DNA from: a virus
Length of the DNA: 64,000 bases
Strand: one strand, 5' to 3'
IMG/VR virus record: IMGVR_UViG_3300009788_000091
Span: 42,179-106,178 of that record
The notes under the pieces were generated by a model. That model ran no database searches. It worked only from the letters and a program-made list of their open reading frames with translations, and was not told the DNA's origin. Below, one piece after another: positions 1-9,578 of the stretch (position 1 is its first letter; each line of letters starts with the position of its first letter). The position numbers were made by a program, and so were the translations under genes.

Positions 1-277
1 CCTTCTTGTAGAGCGGATCTACAGGATCTCTACCTTGAACAAACCAAAATTGTAATGCTGTGCGCTCTGCAACATGATGTTCAAAGGTTGTTCCTGTAAA
101 TTCGATTGGTTTGCTATTACCACCAGATGCTTTAGTTCTATCTGGTAAATCGACAGCTTCAGTTTCATCTTCAAATCCTGTAAGAGTTGCAAAAACAATC
201 GGAGGAAGGCCGACGATTATTAATGAATAATTATTTACAGGAATATGACCAGCTTGAACCGATCCTTGTAAAACCAT
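1..277 (-). CDS. Putative tail tube protein (3' end outside window)
   Basis: The first 92 residues are visible and the gene runs off the left edge. It starts at ATG 277 behind a strong ribosome site (AAAGGAGAAC read on the minus strand). The N-terminus (MVLQGSVQAGHIPVNNYSL) is followed by a beta-rich segment. I call it tail tube mainly from position: it lies 31 bp downstream of the sheath gene, where contractile phages encode the tube, and its size and secondary-structure character fit. No catalytic motif is expected. It could be another small tail protein; the fold should be checked with the missing part. Confidence 0.6.
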   Translation of the reverse strand, partial: MVLQGSVQAGHIPVNNYSLIIVGLPPIVFATLTGFEDETEAVDLPDRTKASGGNSKPIEFTGTTFEHHVAERTALQFWFVQGRDPVDPLYKK

Positions 278-308
278 ATTGTTCTCCTTTTTTAATCAAC
301 TAAAAATA

Positions 309-2951
309 TTATGTTTCTTCTGTAACTCCCAATTTCGAAATTCTGATAATGAATCTCTCAACGGTATCTGCCAATCTCAATTGAATTTCTGCATTCAAAT
401 CGCCAGCAGCTCTTGTGGCATCAGTGTTATTTTCATCATCAATTTTAATTCGAGCAGCATCATCGACATCTTTACCTCGAATTGCGCCTTTGGCAAATTC
501 AGGAATAAAGAATGCTCTAAATGCTGAAATAAGACTTTGTTGGGCCTCATCATCATTAAGTGCGAAAATAATGAAATCAAAGTTTTCAAGAAAGATGTTT
601 TCAAAGTGAGACATCGTTTCGCGTTGGTGTTTGAATTTAAATGCTGTATCAAGACCAACAGTACGATCACCCCACATAATGAAGTTACCTTCTTTACGTT
701 TGATAATATTAATTCCAGCAGGATTTAAAAATTCTTCATCCAATTCTTTTCCTTCTAAACCGTCTGGAAGTTTAACGATATTTGAAAGAATAACATCAAC
801 ACCAGCTGCTGCTTTATGAAATCCATCGAAATCATTTGCTACTCTAGCTTCTTTTCCATGAATAGCACCAGTCAGGCTAATTAATTTATTTCCTGGTCCT
901 TCTGTATTTACAACAAATGCAAATGATGGAAAATGAACAACTCCAAAATCATTTTTTCCAAGTGTTTCAGAAATAAATTCATCAACTGCTTGTTCATCAA
1001 CAATATTGGATGGAACTTCATATCTATATTGCCAATTTTGACTTGCAGCAAATGCTACCCCTGCTTTTTGTACAGCAGCAACAGTGTTACCTGGACTTGC
1101 CAATTTAACTAATCCAAGATTTCTATTTCTTAAGCCTTTTAATGCTGAAGTTCCGGTATTATAAGCATCAATAAAATCTTGGTCAGCAATTTCAGAAAGT
1201 CCATCAAACCCAGCACTCAACTCCTGAATATATTCGACTCTAAAATTATCACCCAATGCTGCATCAACTGTCATATCTGATCCAGCTGCAACTGTTATTG
1301 AGCCAGCAGTATTAGAAACAATTCTAAAACGCTTTCTTCTTTCAATAACATTTGGAATTAAAATCCCATCAACAAGTTTACCAACTTCAAGTGGACAAAC
1401 TCGAAGGATAATCGTGTCGGCGACTGCAAATACTTTTGTCGAATCCTTTGAAGTATCAATAATTGTGAAACCAACTCCAAATTCATTTGGTGCTGCAAAC
1501 GCAACTCCTGAAGTTACTGTAAGACCAGTCAAGAATGGCATTTTTTCAGAAACATAATCCCAAATTTGATCTAATCCACCTGCAAGTGTAGCTCCGCCCC
1601 AAGTTGGTTGACCACCACCTCCAGCGGAAGTTGTAGTAAATGCATTACCAGCAAGACCTGCTGTTTGCGCAAACAAATCCATCGTGGATGCTGATGCTTT
1701 TTCAGCAAAAAGAAGATCAAGCAACAACACATCTTGGCTTGCATTAATAAACGCTACGAGATTATCAAGCGTTGCTTCCGCTGAACCGCCAATTAAAACT
1801 TCAGCAGTTGCATCTGCAACTACAGTTTTGAAAGTGATTGTCTTACCATTAATTACAACAGTATCTGCATCAGCAGGTTGACCAGGGAAAGTTGCAAGAC
1901 CTGCGGCTCTTGCACCAGCAGTCGATACTGTCAAAGTTACTCGGTCTAAAATAACGGATGCTCCAAGAGTCAATGGCGCTGCTTTTGCAGTTGCAGCAGC
2001 AACAGAAGAAACTACTTCATCATGAATTTTTGCAGTCAATACTGTTGAAGTAAGTGTCAATGATTTACTAAACACGTTTGCTGGTCGAATTGCAGCGCTA
2101 ACTGATCCAACAAATAAATCTTCTGCTTTAAGTAAGAAATCAGCATTTGGATCATCATTAATGGTATTTAAAAAATATTTCAATGAATTTGGATCAGAAC
2201 TAAGATTATCTAAATCTTTTACTTTAACTGCGATTCCACCTTCGACCAAATAAACTTCAAGCCCCCATTCATCAGCAGGTTGGTCTAAACCTTCTTTTAT
2301 TAAAACAGCTAAAGCTAATCCATCATTTAAAAGTTCAGCAGAAAATAATAAATTCGCACTTCCATCAATTTCAACTACTAAATCAATATCAGATGGTACT
2401 GTAATAACTCCTAATGCGGTATTTGAAAGAATTTCAAAAGATTTTCCAGGTACAGCAGAAAGTGTTAATTTCCCACCTGCTAATTCATCTTTTTTCAAAC
2501 CAGCTGGTATATTAGTAAATGTGATTGTAGTAGGAGTAATAGCGGCATAAGAATCAACATGTTTTTGTTTCTTTCCAGCCCAACGTCCACCATTTCCAGC
2601 AAGCCATTTAATTGAATCGCCACGAACATCAAGACGATTTTTTTGAATTAATTCAGCGGCTTTTTCATTTCCATCAGTTACTCGACTAAGCCATAATGAG
2701 CCAGCAGCGGCACCTTGGTCAAAAAAATCAAAAGCGGCATCAGGACCAAGTGATTCAGGAATTCGATTTCCTGCTTTAAATTTAAATTGAGTTTCATTTA
2801 GGGCAAGAAATGCTTTTCCAACCGGGCCTTTTTGTAAAACGGTAGTATAAGCAGTCGTTCCTAAAGCGCCTGGTTCAATTGTACCAGCGGCTTGTTCTTC
2901 AATGATTGCAACTCCAGCACCCCTTAACGGTCCAAATCTTCGTTGTGCCAT
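309..2951 (-). CDS. Contractile tail sheath protein
   Basis: This 880-residue protein forms the outer contractile sheath of the tail. The N-terminal part (GVAIIEE at about residue 13, then GTTAYTTVLQKGPVGKA) and the C-terminal domain (IIFALNDDEAQQSLISAFRAF, then a LADTVERFIIRISK ending) match the conserved ends of phage sheath proteins. It is longer than many sheaths of 400-500 residues; the extra 300-400 residues in the middle look like Ala/Thr/Val-rich beta insertion domains, probably exposed on the tail surface. ATG 2951 follows a GGGG-type ribosome site. The putative tube gene is immediately downstream. Confidence 0.92.
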   Translation of the reverse strand: MAQRRFGPLRGAGVAIIEEQAAGTIEPGALGTTAYTTVLQKGPVGKAFLALNETQFKFKAGNRIPESLGPDAAFDFFDQGAAAGSLWLSRVTDGNEKAAELIQKNRLDVRGDSIKWLAGNGGRWAGKKQKHVDSYAAITPTTITFTNIPAGLKKDELAGGKLTLSAVPGKSFEILSNTALGVITVPSDIDLVVEIDGSANLLFSAELLNDGLALAVLIKEGLDQPADEWGLEVYLVEGGIAVKVKDLDNLSSDPNSLKYFLNTINDDPNADFLLKAEDLFVGSVSAAIRPANVFSKSLTLTSTVLTAKIHDEVVSSVAAATAKAAPLTLGASVILDRVTLTVSTAGARAAGLATFPGQPADADTVVINGKTITFKTVVADATAEVLIGGSAEATLDNLVAFINASQDVLLLDLLFAEKASASTMDLFAQTAGLAGNAFTTTSAGGGGQPTWGGATLAGGLDQIWDYVSEKMPFLTGLTVTSGVAFAAPNEFGVGFTIIDTSKDSTKVFAVADTIILRVCPLEVGKLVDGILIPNVIERRKRFRIVSNTAGSITVAAGSDMTVDAALGDNFRVEYIQELSAGFDGLSEIADQDFIDAYNTGTSALKGLRNRNLGLVKLASPGNTVAAVQKAGVAFAASQNWQYRYEVPSNIVDEQAVDEFISETLGKNDFGVVHFPSFAFVVNTEGPGNKLISLTGAIHGKEARVANDFDGFHKAAAGVDVILSNIVKLPDGLEGKELDEEFLNPAGINIIKRKEGNFIMWGDRTVGLDTAFKFKHQRETMSHFENIFLENFDFIIFALNDDEAQQSLISAFRAFFIPEFAKGAIRGKDVDDAARIKIDDENNTDATRAAGDLNAEIQLRLADTVERFIIRISKLGVTEET

Positions 2952-2979
2952 AACTTTTTACCCCTTTTTATAGTTCATA

Positions 2980-2996
2980 GTATAACAGTGTTTTAC
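2980..2996. promoter_or_regulatory. Imperfect GTATAACA-type palindrome upstream of sheath gene
   Basis: The plus strand reads GTATAACAGTGTTTTAC, two mismatches from the perfect palindrome found in the 48-52 kb repeats. It lies 29 bp upstream of the sheath ATG, in the gap after the previous gene. It may be an operator or part of a late promoter (a TATACT hexamer overlaps it on the minus strand), but no good -35 box was seen. Confidence 0.35.
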
Positions 2997-3011
2997 ATTT
3001 CAACCAAAAAA

Positions 3012-4343
3012 TTATTGTAATGATGTAATTACCCCCAAACCACCATCCGCGACAAGTGGTACATCTTTTGACAATTTGTCATAAAAACTCACTGCTAATA
3101 GTTCAAAACTACCTGTTGCAGTCATTGTATCAGTAGCGTCATCGGCACCACCAGCTTCTTTAGAAGCTTTATTACGACTCGTGTCAATTCTATCGACTAA
3201 ATCTAGATCATATCCACTTGCTAGTCCAAAAGAAGTGATTGATTTTTTGTTTGCAAAAAACCTATTAAAATCATTTTGAAGTAATATTTGATCTAATTGT
3301 CGATCAGTAAATATAGCAAATTCAAATCGGATTGCTTCTTGTCTGGCACCAAATTGTAGAACAGCTGTAAGATTTGGTTTATCCCTTACAAAATCTTTTC
3401 CAATATTATTTGTATCTTGAACAGTAAAACCGGGCCTATCAAATGCACGAATGCTTTCAAAAATCATGCTAGGAAATTCTGGTACTTGAAAAAAGTCTTG
3501 TGATTGTCTCACATAAATCCTTGGAAAATATTCAAACGTTATTTCAATCAACTTTCCTAATGCAATCGGTGCATCGAAAGTTACAACCCCCGGTTCATTT
3601 GTAAATCCATCCTGTCTTAACGTGCCAAGTGCATAACTGAGAAATTTATTATCCAATTTTAAAGGATCGTCATCTCTAACAATGACCTTCTTAATTCCAG
3701 TTATGTTGTAATTTTTGTTTTCAAGCACAGTATTTAGATCAACGGTTGAGGCCGTTGCTGTTGCTCGATAAACGACTCGGCTCGTAGACCTGAATTCATT
3801 ATTCAGTGTCCTTATTACACTATCATAAATAAGATCTTCTAAAAATTCAATATCAAATTCACCAAGAATTTTTAATTCTTTGACTTTGGGTGTTAAAAGT
3901 GGGTCAGTTGTAACCAAATTAATAATTAAACCTATTGATTTATCTAAGATTACTGTAGCAATTGGAAGCGTATCAAAATTTGCATTTAAAACACTTTCAG
4001 TCATCCAATCAGAGGCTCCAGCTGTTGCCCATACTGATCCATTCCAAAATAAATCACTCCCAGTAGTTCTTACTTTAAATCCAATACTTGTTCCAGCTGG
4101 TAAATCTTCAAATAAACGTGCTTCAAATTTTAACCATTTTTGAACCGCATTAGGAGTAATCAATGGTGTTTTAATATAAAGATTAGCATCCAAAGGAAAT
4201 TTATCATTTACATCTGCTTTTAATTGAATGAAAGTTTCAGCTTTATTTTCTGTATTTAATCTTATTTTTGTTGCGTCTGAAAAGATAAGATCAGATCGTA
4301 TGCTTTCGTCAAAAGTAAAATTTTTAATTAATCGATTTATCAT
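3012..4343 (-). CDS. Virion protein between tail completion and sheath genes
   Basis: A 443-residue protein of unknown fold with no motif that I recognise. It is beta-rich, with many Asp/Asn/Thr residues, no membrane segment and no signal peptide, which fits a structural protein. It starts with a TAATG overlap on the upstream gene. Position, just before the sheath gene, is where tail terminator or neck proteins are usually encoded, but it is far larger than the usual 150-200 residue terminator. It could be a terminator with added domains or a neck/collar protein. Confidence 0.7.
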   Translation of the reverse strand: MINRLIKNFTFDESIRSDLIFSDATKIRLNTENKAETFIQLKADVNDKFPLDANLYIKTPLITPNAVQKWLKFEARLFEDLPAGTSIGFKVRTTGSDLFWNGSVWATAGASDWMTESVLNANFDTLPIATVILDKSIGLIINLVTTDPLLTPKVKELKILGEFDIEFLEDLIYDSVIRTLNNEFRSTSRVVYRATATASTVDLNTVLENKNYNITGIKKVIVRDDDPLKLDNKFLSYALGTLRQDGFTNEPGVVTFDAPIALGKLIEITFEYFPRIYVRQSQDFFQVPEFPSMIFESIRAFDRPGFTVQDTNNIGKDFVRDKPNLTAVLQFGARQEAIRFEFAIFTDRQLDQILLQNDFNRFFANKKSITSFGLASGYDLDLVDRIDTSRNKASKEAGGADDATDTMTATGSFELLAVSFYDKLSKDVPLVADGGLGVITSLQ

Positions 4344-4987
4344 TATCTGTCCTTAAAATCTGGTGCTCCAATTTTAGTTTTTCTAAATGCTTCTTCTACA
4401 GCTAATCTCCAATTTCTTTTTATTACTTCTTGTACAGCTTTATTTTTAAAAGTTCTTGTTAAAAATTTTCTTGGTGGTACACGAAAAGTATCTCTGCCAG
4501 ATCCCGTATTAACATTTGCTGCTTTACGTGCGCTAGCTGCTTGTCTTCCCCCTTTTTCTCTTAATGCAGCTGCAATTGCTGCCCTCATTTCTTGAGTAAC
4601 AGTAATTGTATAGCCCTCATGTAATAATAGCACAACTTTTTTCATATCAAACGGCGGACTTCCACTTCCTTTACCGCCAGTAGTTTTTATATTTTTTACA
4701 ATTCCAACTTCAGCTTCAAAACTACTTTTTATTTCTTTTGATATTGCCTTTAATAGATTTCTTTGATCAATTAAAGGCGTATTGCCTCTTTTTAAAGCTA
4801 TTGTTAAAGGTGAATTTTTTGTAAATTTTTTCTGGCGTATTGATTCTTTTACTTTTCTAACTAAAAATAATGCATTTTTAATTGTGGATTTTCTAATTTC
4901 TCTTTCTAAAATTTTTAAAGTAATGCCTGAAGTCAAAAAGCGTTGATAATTAACAACGTCACCTGTAATGATGATTCCATCAGACAT
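4343..4987 (-). CDS. Virion morphogenesis / tail completion protein (gpS/gpG-like)
   Basis: A basic 214-residue protein resembling the tail completion family that includes P2 gpS and Mu gpG. The family pattern is visible: a long N-terminal helix, the segment PLIDQRNLLKAI about one third in, a GSGSPPFD loop, an Ala-rich helix, then VPPRKFLTRT near the end. Family members act at the head-tail joint to allow a stable junction. Gene order supports this: it follows the connector genes and precedes the tail genes, with one-base TAATG overlaps on both sides. Confidence 0.7.
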   Translation of the reverse strand: MSDGIIITGDVVNYQRFLTSGITLKILEREIRKSTIKNALFLVRKVKESIRQKKFTKNSPLTIALKRGNTPLIDQRNLLKAISKEIKSSFEAEVGIVKNIKTTGGKGSGSPPFDMKKVVLLLHEGYTITVTQEMRAAIAAALREKGGRQAASARKAANVNTGSGRDTFRVPPRKFLTRTFKNKAVQEVIKRNWRLAVEEAFRKTKIGAPDFKDR

Positions 4988-5427
4988 TATCCTATTGGGT
5001 TCCTATCAGTAAATAACGCGCGAATAAAACTAAATCCACTACCACTAAAATGAGAACTTAAATCACCTGCACTATGAACAAAATAAAGAGGATTAGATAA
5101 AACTCTTTCACCACCATTTGAATCAATAAATTTTATAATTCTATCACCACGTTTAATAGTTTTGCCTAAATCTGTTAAATCTTTAGGACGAATAATTATA
5201 TAACCACTTGCTTCTTCATCAGTACCAAGTTGGCTAGAATGTTGAACCTGTTCTGTATTTCCGAATACTACTTGTGCTGGAATTACAAATAAAGTTCGAA
5301 CAATATTATTAATTGGTTCTCTGCGACCACCTGGACCAATTGAATACGTTGTTTCGCCTTTATCAATTGATTCAATTTCAAGATTGATTGGTTCAATCAA
5401 TTCAGGTTCATCAAGAAAATTAGACAT
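4987..5427 (-). CDS. Putative head-closure (stopper-like) connector protein
   Basis: A 146-residue, beta-rich protein (GDRIIKFIDSNGGERVLSNP is typical of a small beta barrel). Position between the adaptor-like gene and the tail completion gene is that of head-closure proteins such as SPP1 gp16. I see no family-specific motif, so the role is inferred from order. It overlaps the upstream gene by 8 bases (ATGTCTAA) and its stop overlaps the next start by one base. Confidence 0.55.
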   Translation of the reverse strand: MSNFLDEPELIEPINLEIESIDKGETTYSIGPGGRREPINNIVRTLFVIPAQVVFGNTEQVQHSSQLGTDEEASGYIIIRPKDLTDLGKTIKRGDRIIKFIDSNGGERVLSNPLYFVHSAGDLSSHFSGSGFSFIRALFTDRNPIG

Positions 5428-6382
5428 TATCGATATCCCGTAAAATTTTAAAACTTCCAGATACTAAAAATGGTCTTTTATAAATAGCCAAAATATTATT
5501 GACCTCTTTATTCCCAGTAGCTTGAAAACCGCGATTAATACCACGATCTTCAAAAAATTCTTTTTCATGTAAATCAACTTTAACTCTACGTAAAGTTCCA
5601 GCAGAAGTTCCAGCAGCTTTTGTACTTCCAAGTTTTGCAATAAGATCAAAAGCAATTAACTTTGTTGCTTTTTGAACTAAAATAGGTGTACTTCCATCTG
5701 GTTCTAAAAATCCAAAACTACCTGTAATTTCAGTTCTAGTATCTTTTAAAAATACTCGATTTGTAAAAACGCCTGAAAAGATACTATCAGTTCGAATATT
5801 AATTTTAATTTTTGGATTCCATCTGTCATCTTGAGGTTGTGCTCGACCTTTAAAAGCTTCAAAATCTTTATCTTCACCTTCTAAAAGTTCAGTTGAAGTA
5901 TCATTGATTATCAATTTAGTAATTTCAATAATAGGCACATCAAAATGCATCATATGTGAATTATTACCTTCAACTTTAAATACACCAGTTCGTTTATTGA
6001 AAAATCGACCTGTATGCCTATCAATTAATTCCATTGCTTCTAATATTAATTTATTACCCGTTGCTTTTGGAATATCATCAGAATGAAGTAAATTAGCAGT
6101 TCCATTTGCAATTGGATTTTCAGCACCTGTTTTAACAATCCTGAGTCGATCTGGTGAAGCAAGAATTTCAATAATGCAGTCTGGAAATCCTGCTTGGGAT
6201 ATAACATCTCCAACTAAAGGTACAGGATCTGCACCAGCAACAACAAAATTATAAATATCTCCGCTGACATCTATTGTTTTAGAGGAAAGAGTAATACTAG
6301 ATTTTTTAACTTTAGGATTACCAGCAATCGATAATTCTAAAAGTAAATCTGCATATTCAATATAATTACCTGTGTTATCCAT
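5420..6382 (-). CDS. Head-tail adaptor-like connector protein
   Basis: A 320-residue protein. The segment around residues 117-150 (ELIDRHTGRFFNKRTG, then FDVPIIEITKLIIND) is the pattern common in phage gp6/gp15-type head-tail adaptors, in which a helix with the TGR.F motif precedes a strand that ends with PII. Adaptors bind under the portal. This protein is about twice the usual adaptor length; the extra part may be a fused beta domain. It starts at ATG 6382 and overlaps the following connector gene by 8 bases. Confidence 0.6.
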   Translation of the reverse strand: MDNTGNYIEYADLLLELSIAGNPKVKKSSITLSSKTIDVSGDIYNFVVAGADPVPLVGDVISQAGFPDCIIEILASPDRLRIVKTGAENPIANGTANLLHSDDIPKATGNKLILEAMELIDRHTGRFFNKRTGVFKVEGNNSHMMHFDVPIIEITKLIINDTSTELLEGEDKDFEAFKGRAQPQDDRWNPKIKINIRTDSIFSGVFTNRVFLKDTRTEITGSFGFLEPDGSTPILVQKATKLIAFDLIAKLGSTKAAGTSAGTLRRVKVDLHEKEFFEDRGINRGFQATGNKEVNNILAIYKRPFLVSGSFKILRDIDNV

Positions 6383-6411
6383 TTAGACTCCTTATGACAG
6401 TATAAGTTACC

Positions 6412-6705
6412 TTATAACGGTAATCCATCCCAAAAACCCTTTTTTAAAGTATCAGATTTTGATTTTTCTTCTTCATCAATTTTTAAAGCTTCTGCTTTAT
6501 TTACACATACCCCATTTCGACGAACTTTCCCTGGAGGGCATGGTCCATTAAGATGTGCAGATTTTTTTGTTCTACACATTGAATGAGCTACAGCTTGTGC
6601 TTGTTCAGGCGACATTCCTTCTCTAATTAAAATAGGAATACCACGCGCTACACAAGCTTGTTCTGATTCACCAGGTTTTCTTTCTACTTTATTAATATTT
6701 TTCAT
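6412..6705 (-). CDS. Small Cys-containing virion-region protein
   Basis: A 97-residue protein. I place the start at ATG 6705, behind AAAGG, rather than at the GTG 12 bases upstream. Residues 10-45 carry the pattern ESEQACVARGIP...EGMSPEQAQAVAHSMC, a helix pair with two Cys residues that resembles short segments found in phage head proteins (E..QAC...I...G....QA.A.C). A second Pro/Gly/Cys-rich stretch (GPCPPGKVRRNGVCV) follows, with spacing like a small disulfide or zinc loop. Function unknown. Confidence 0.7.
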   Translation of the reverse strand: MKNINKVERKPGESEQACVARGIPILIREGMSPEQAQAVAHSMCRTKKSAHLNGPCPPGKVRRNGVCVNKAEALKIDEEEKSKSDTLKKGFWDGLPL

Positions 6706-6718
6706 TTTACCTTTCACA

Positions 6719-7210
6719 TTATATTTTTACAGTTCTATTTATTTGTATTTTACCTGAATCACTTTCTCTTATTAAAAAAATACTGTTTTTTCCATCAAAC
6801 GATATCTCGTCATTGTTATTCAAAAAACCAAAAGTATTATCTACTCCGGTAACAAAACTATAATATAGTTTTCCTGTACCCAAAGAAATAACAGTACATT
6901 TTAATTGATTTACAACTGCTTTTATTTCTAATTCAGATGTGGTAACTGTTTTTTTAATGGTAGTTAAATTATTTGATAATTTTTTATTATTCCATTCAGG
7001 TTTAGCTATTTGTGTTAAAATTTCATTATAAGTATATTTTATATAACCCTTCATAATATCTGGAAATTTTGTGTTAAATTTTAATATAGTTCTAGATCCA
7101 TCCGCAGTAAATCTTAAGGCATTACTATTATTTAACGAGGCGTTTATCATAGAATCTGTTATGTCTTCTTTATTTATAATAATATAAGTTTTTTGATTAC
7201 GGAACATCAT
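6719..7210 (-). CDS. Unknown protein in virion cluster
   Basis: A 163-residue beta-rich protein, not recognised. The start is placed at ATG 7210 because AGGAG lies 9 bases upstream; a TTG two codons earlier sits too close to it. It overlaps the end of the preceding FN3/LamG gene by 14 bases, which suggests translational coupling. Short Asn/Thr/Lys-rich strands and the absence of a membrane segment suggest a small virion or virion-attached protein. Confidence 0.6.
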   Translation of the reverse strand: MMFRNQKTYIIINKEDITDSMINASLNNSNALRFTADGSRTILKFNTKFPDIMKGYIKYTYNEILTQIAKPEWNNKKLSNNLTTIKKTVTTSELEIKAVVNQLKCTVISLGTGKLYYSFVTGVDNTFGFLNNNDEISFDGKNSIFLIRESDSGKIQINRTVKI

Positions 7211-8219
7211 TAACAATATCTCCTAATTCCATATTTATCATAGTGCCGTCATTTCCACCCTTATTGTCTGTTATTGTAGGAAATGTATCTCCATCACCCA
7301 TTCTCCACCAATGCAATAGGTTTGTAGAAGTTGCATCAGATAATAAATTTGTAGGGTTGCCGGTATTATACAGTCTAGTTATATCAGTGGAAGATAGATT
7401 AATATTCCAAACAGCTACCTCATCCATAAGTCCTAATAAAAAACTGGAAGTAACTGCATTAGAGGTTATCGCAGCTAAATCAAATCTACTTATATTAATA
7501 GCCCCAGGACTATATGTTTTAGTGGCGGAACTAGATGCATTATCAAATAATTCCCAACTAGAACCGTTTCTTACTAATACTAAAAAATGCCAAGTATTAT
7601 TTTCTGCATTTCCTTCGACTACCCCAGAATCTAAACCAGCATTATCTCTTATAAAAAATCCATAAAGATTGTTATCAGAGATTAATATTTGAATTCTAGG
7701 TTGCGTACTTGAATCATCACCACCACCAAACATAGTCCTAAAAGTACCAGTCAATCCATTACTTTTGACCCAAAAACCGATAGACATAGTAGTATCTGTT
7801 TCCAACCCCGGAATATCAGATATATTAACTCTTTCATCTATACCATCAAATATTAAACTTGAAGAACTTAGAAGTGAAGTAGGAGTAGCACTAATCTCAC
7901 TAGATAGAGCAGATTCTCCTCCTAAGCCTACTGAGGCTATTTTATAAAAATAAGTAGTGCCATTAATTAATCCGAGATGTTCAAAAGTTAATGCAGGAGC
8001 AAAAGCTTTAATTTTAGTATCAGCAGTAGTTACTCCTCCAGTAGTATTAAAATATATGTGATACCTTAATGCTCCAACAGTAATATTCCATTCTAAATCA
8101 ATTTTAGAATTTCCAGATGTAGCTGTAAAACCTGTAGGAATTCCTAATGGAGAATCTGTGCTTCCTTTATCAAATTCCACGTCAGAATTAACAGGTAAAA
8201 TTATAGTGTTTCTTGACAT
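7197..8219 (-). CDS. FN3 plus LamG-like adhesion protein
   Basis: A 340-residue protein with two recognisable modules. Residues about 27-113 are a fibronectin type III domain (PTGFTATSGNSKIDLEWN ... TYFYKIASVGLGGES). Residues about 120-325 form a concanavalin/LamG-3-like jelly roll (SLIFDGIDERVNI ... MSIGFWVKS ... WHFLVLVRNG ... LLGLMDEVAVWN ... LLHWWRMGDG). Such domains usually bind glycans or protein surfaces and are common on phage capsids and fibres. It lies among other small virion genes, so a role in decoration or weak attachment to the cell surface is likely. The start is behind AGGTGG. Confidence 0.85.
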   Translation of the reverse strand: MSRNTIILPVNSDVEFDKGSTDSPLGIPTGFTATSGNSKIDLEWNITVGALRYHIYFNTTGGVTTADTKIKAFAPALTFEHLGLINGTTYFYKIASVGLGGESALSSEISATPTSLLSSSSLIFDGIDERVNISDIPGLETDTTMSIGFWVKSNGLTGTFRTMFGGGDDSSTQPRIQILISDNNLYGFFIRDNAGLDSGVVEGNAENNTWHFLVLVRNGSSWELFDNASSSATKTYSPGAINISRFDLAAITSNAVTSSFLLGLMDEVAVWNINLSSTDITRLYNTGNPTNLLSDATSTNLLHWWRMGDGDTFPTITDNKGGNDGTMINMELGDIVNDVP

Positions 8220-8220
8220 T

Positions 8221-8823
8221 TTACCACCTAAACAAAGTAAATAAAGTTCCAGATCCTAGAGTAACTGAGTTAGAAGTATAATCAAGTCTAATAAATTTAC
8301 ATGAAATACCGATCATTTCCCATACTTGAGAATCGGGGCTATCTATTAGAATTATACCTCCTTTCTGTCCTCCTAGATTATTCCAATTAGTTCCATCGTC
8401 TGAACCTTGTAATATAGCTCTAGCATTAAAAGCATTTAAACCAGTCCAAAGAAGTTGTATACTACCTCCAAATTTAAAATTAGATATATTTAAAGCAGCG
8501 GTAGTAAAATTTGAAGTTAAATCAAGAATTGTGGAAGTTTCAGAAACAGAAATTATATCTTTAGTTTTCAACTGACCGTTTAAAATATCGACTAAACCAA
8601 AAAGCGAATTATGTAAATTACCTCCTGCTTTAAAGTTGTCTTCGAAATCTACCTGATGAACATTTCTTGGTATATTCTTTTTAACTGTGTGCTCAAATGT
8701 TATATCACCCTTTCTAGCCATTAAAAAATAGTGATCCCCATTTTCAACAAATTGAATAGATACATTAAAGGTTGTAATTAATAGTTTAAATTCTGGCCAA
8801 GTATTTGTTATTAGTTGTTCCAT
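8221..8823 (-). CDS. Putative virion beta-sandwich protein
   Basis: A 200-residue protein. The C-terminal half (ARAILQGSDDGTNWNNLGG ... FIRLDYTS) has the look of the discoidin-like beta sandwiches found in phage structural proteins, in which a strand with Q.S.DG..W is followed by an RL.YT strand. The N-terminal half is different and unrecognised. It sits directly upstream of the FN3/LamG gene with a one-base gap, so the two may work together on the virion surface. Confidence 0.6.
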   Translation of the reverse strand: MEQLITNTWPEFKLLITTFNVSIQFVENGDHYFLMARKGDITFEHTVKKNIPRNVHQVDFEDNFKAGGNLHNSLFGLVDILNGQLKTKDIISVSETSTILDLTSNFTTAALNISNFKFGGSIQLLWTGLNAFNARAILQGSDDGTNWNNLGGQKGGIILIDSPDSQVWEMIGISCKFIRLDYTSNSVTLGSGTLFTLFRW

Positions 8824-8825
8824 AA

Positions 8826-9578
8826 TTAATTGTCCAATAAAATAAGATCATAACCAGACACTAATGAAAGTGATCCAGTTGCTGCTTGCCCAAAAATTTT
8901 GATATCTGATTTTTCAGTTAATATTAATGGGATTTTAAACTGATGGTCCACATGACCAGCAGATGCACTAATACGTATTTTTGTTTGAAACACTTGCCCA
9001 AAAGGTTTAATTTTTAAACTAATTCTAGGTGCCCTATTTGACTCACCCGAACCAAGCCACACCCTAATTAAAAGACCTGTTTTATTACTTGGAATGGTAA
9101 ACATTGTCATCAGAGACTCGTTATCACTCGGATTTATCGCCGCAAGAGCATCTCCATTAGATTGATTTCTTGCAATGATTGTTCCATCATTTTCTCCAAG
9201 AATGCCTGCGCTGCGAATGATCATTAAAAATATACTGCGATATTGATTAGTAGTGTTTACTGTAGTTAATCCATTAAGATTTACAATTTCATTTTGAAAA
9301 TTAAAAAGATCATCAAGACCAAATACTTCCATGGTATTCGCGCCTGTTCCAAGTAAAGTATCGTTCACACTAGTACTATCTATATTTAATATAACAGCAG
9401 CAGTTGGAGATGGATATATAGATACATTGTCAGGATTATTCCAAATATCTTCTCCAGAAACAGGAACGGATAAATTTTCTCCTGCCTGTATAATTGCTGT
9501 AGCACCTGGAATAAATCCTCTTTGTACAGCTATGAAAAAATCATCAGATATAGTTCTTTTTTTATTAAAACCTGACAT
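8826..9578 (-). CDS. Putative virion structural protein
   Basis: A 250-residue protein. The start is set at ATG 9578: GGAG lies 6 bases upstream and the previous stop overlaps as TAATG; the reading frame is open 18 bases further upstream. Residues about 75-135 (NTMEVFGLDDLFNFQNEIV, NGLTTVNTTNQYRSI, NDGTIIARN) match a repeat-like pattern (EV.GLD.....E.V.LNG.T.V.T...) seen in structural proteins of many marine and environmental phages, probably a beta-rich capsid-fibre or decoration fold. Exact role unknown. Confidence 0.65.
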   Translation of the reverse strand: MSGFNKKRTISDDFFIAVQRGFIPGATAIIQAGENLSVPVSGEDIWNNPDNVSIYPSPTAAVILNIDSTSVNDTLLGTGANTMEVFGLDDLFNFQNEIVNLNGLTTVNTTNQYRSIFLMIIRSAGILGENDGTIIARNQSNGDALAAINPSDNESLMTMFTIPSNKTGLLIRVWLGSGESNRAPRISLKIKPFGQVFQTKIRISASAGHVDHQFKIPLILTEKSDIKIFGQAATGSLSLVSGYDLILLDN

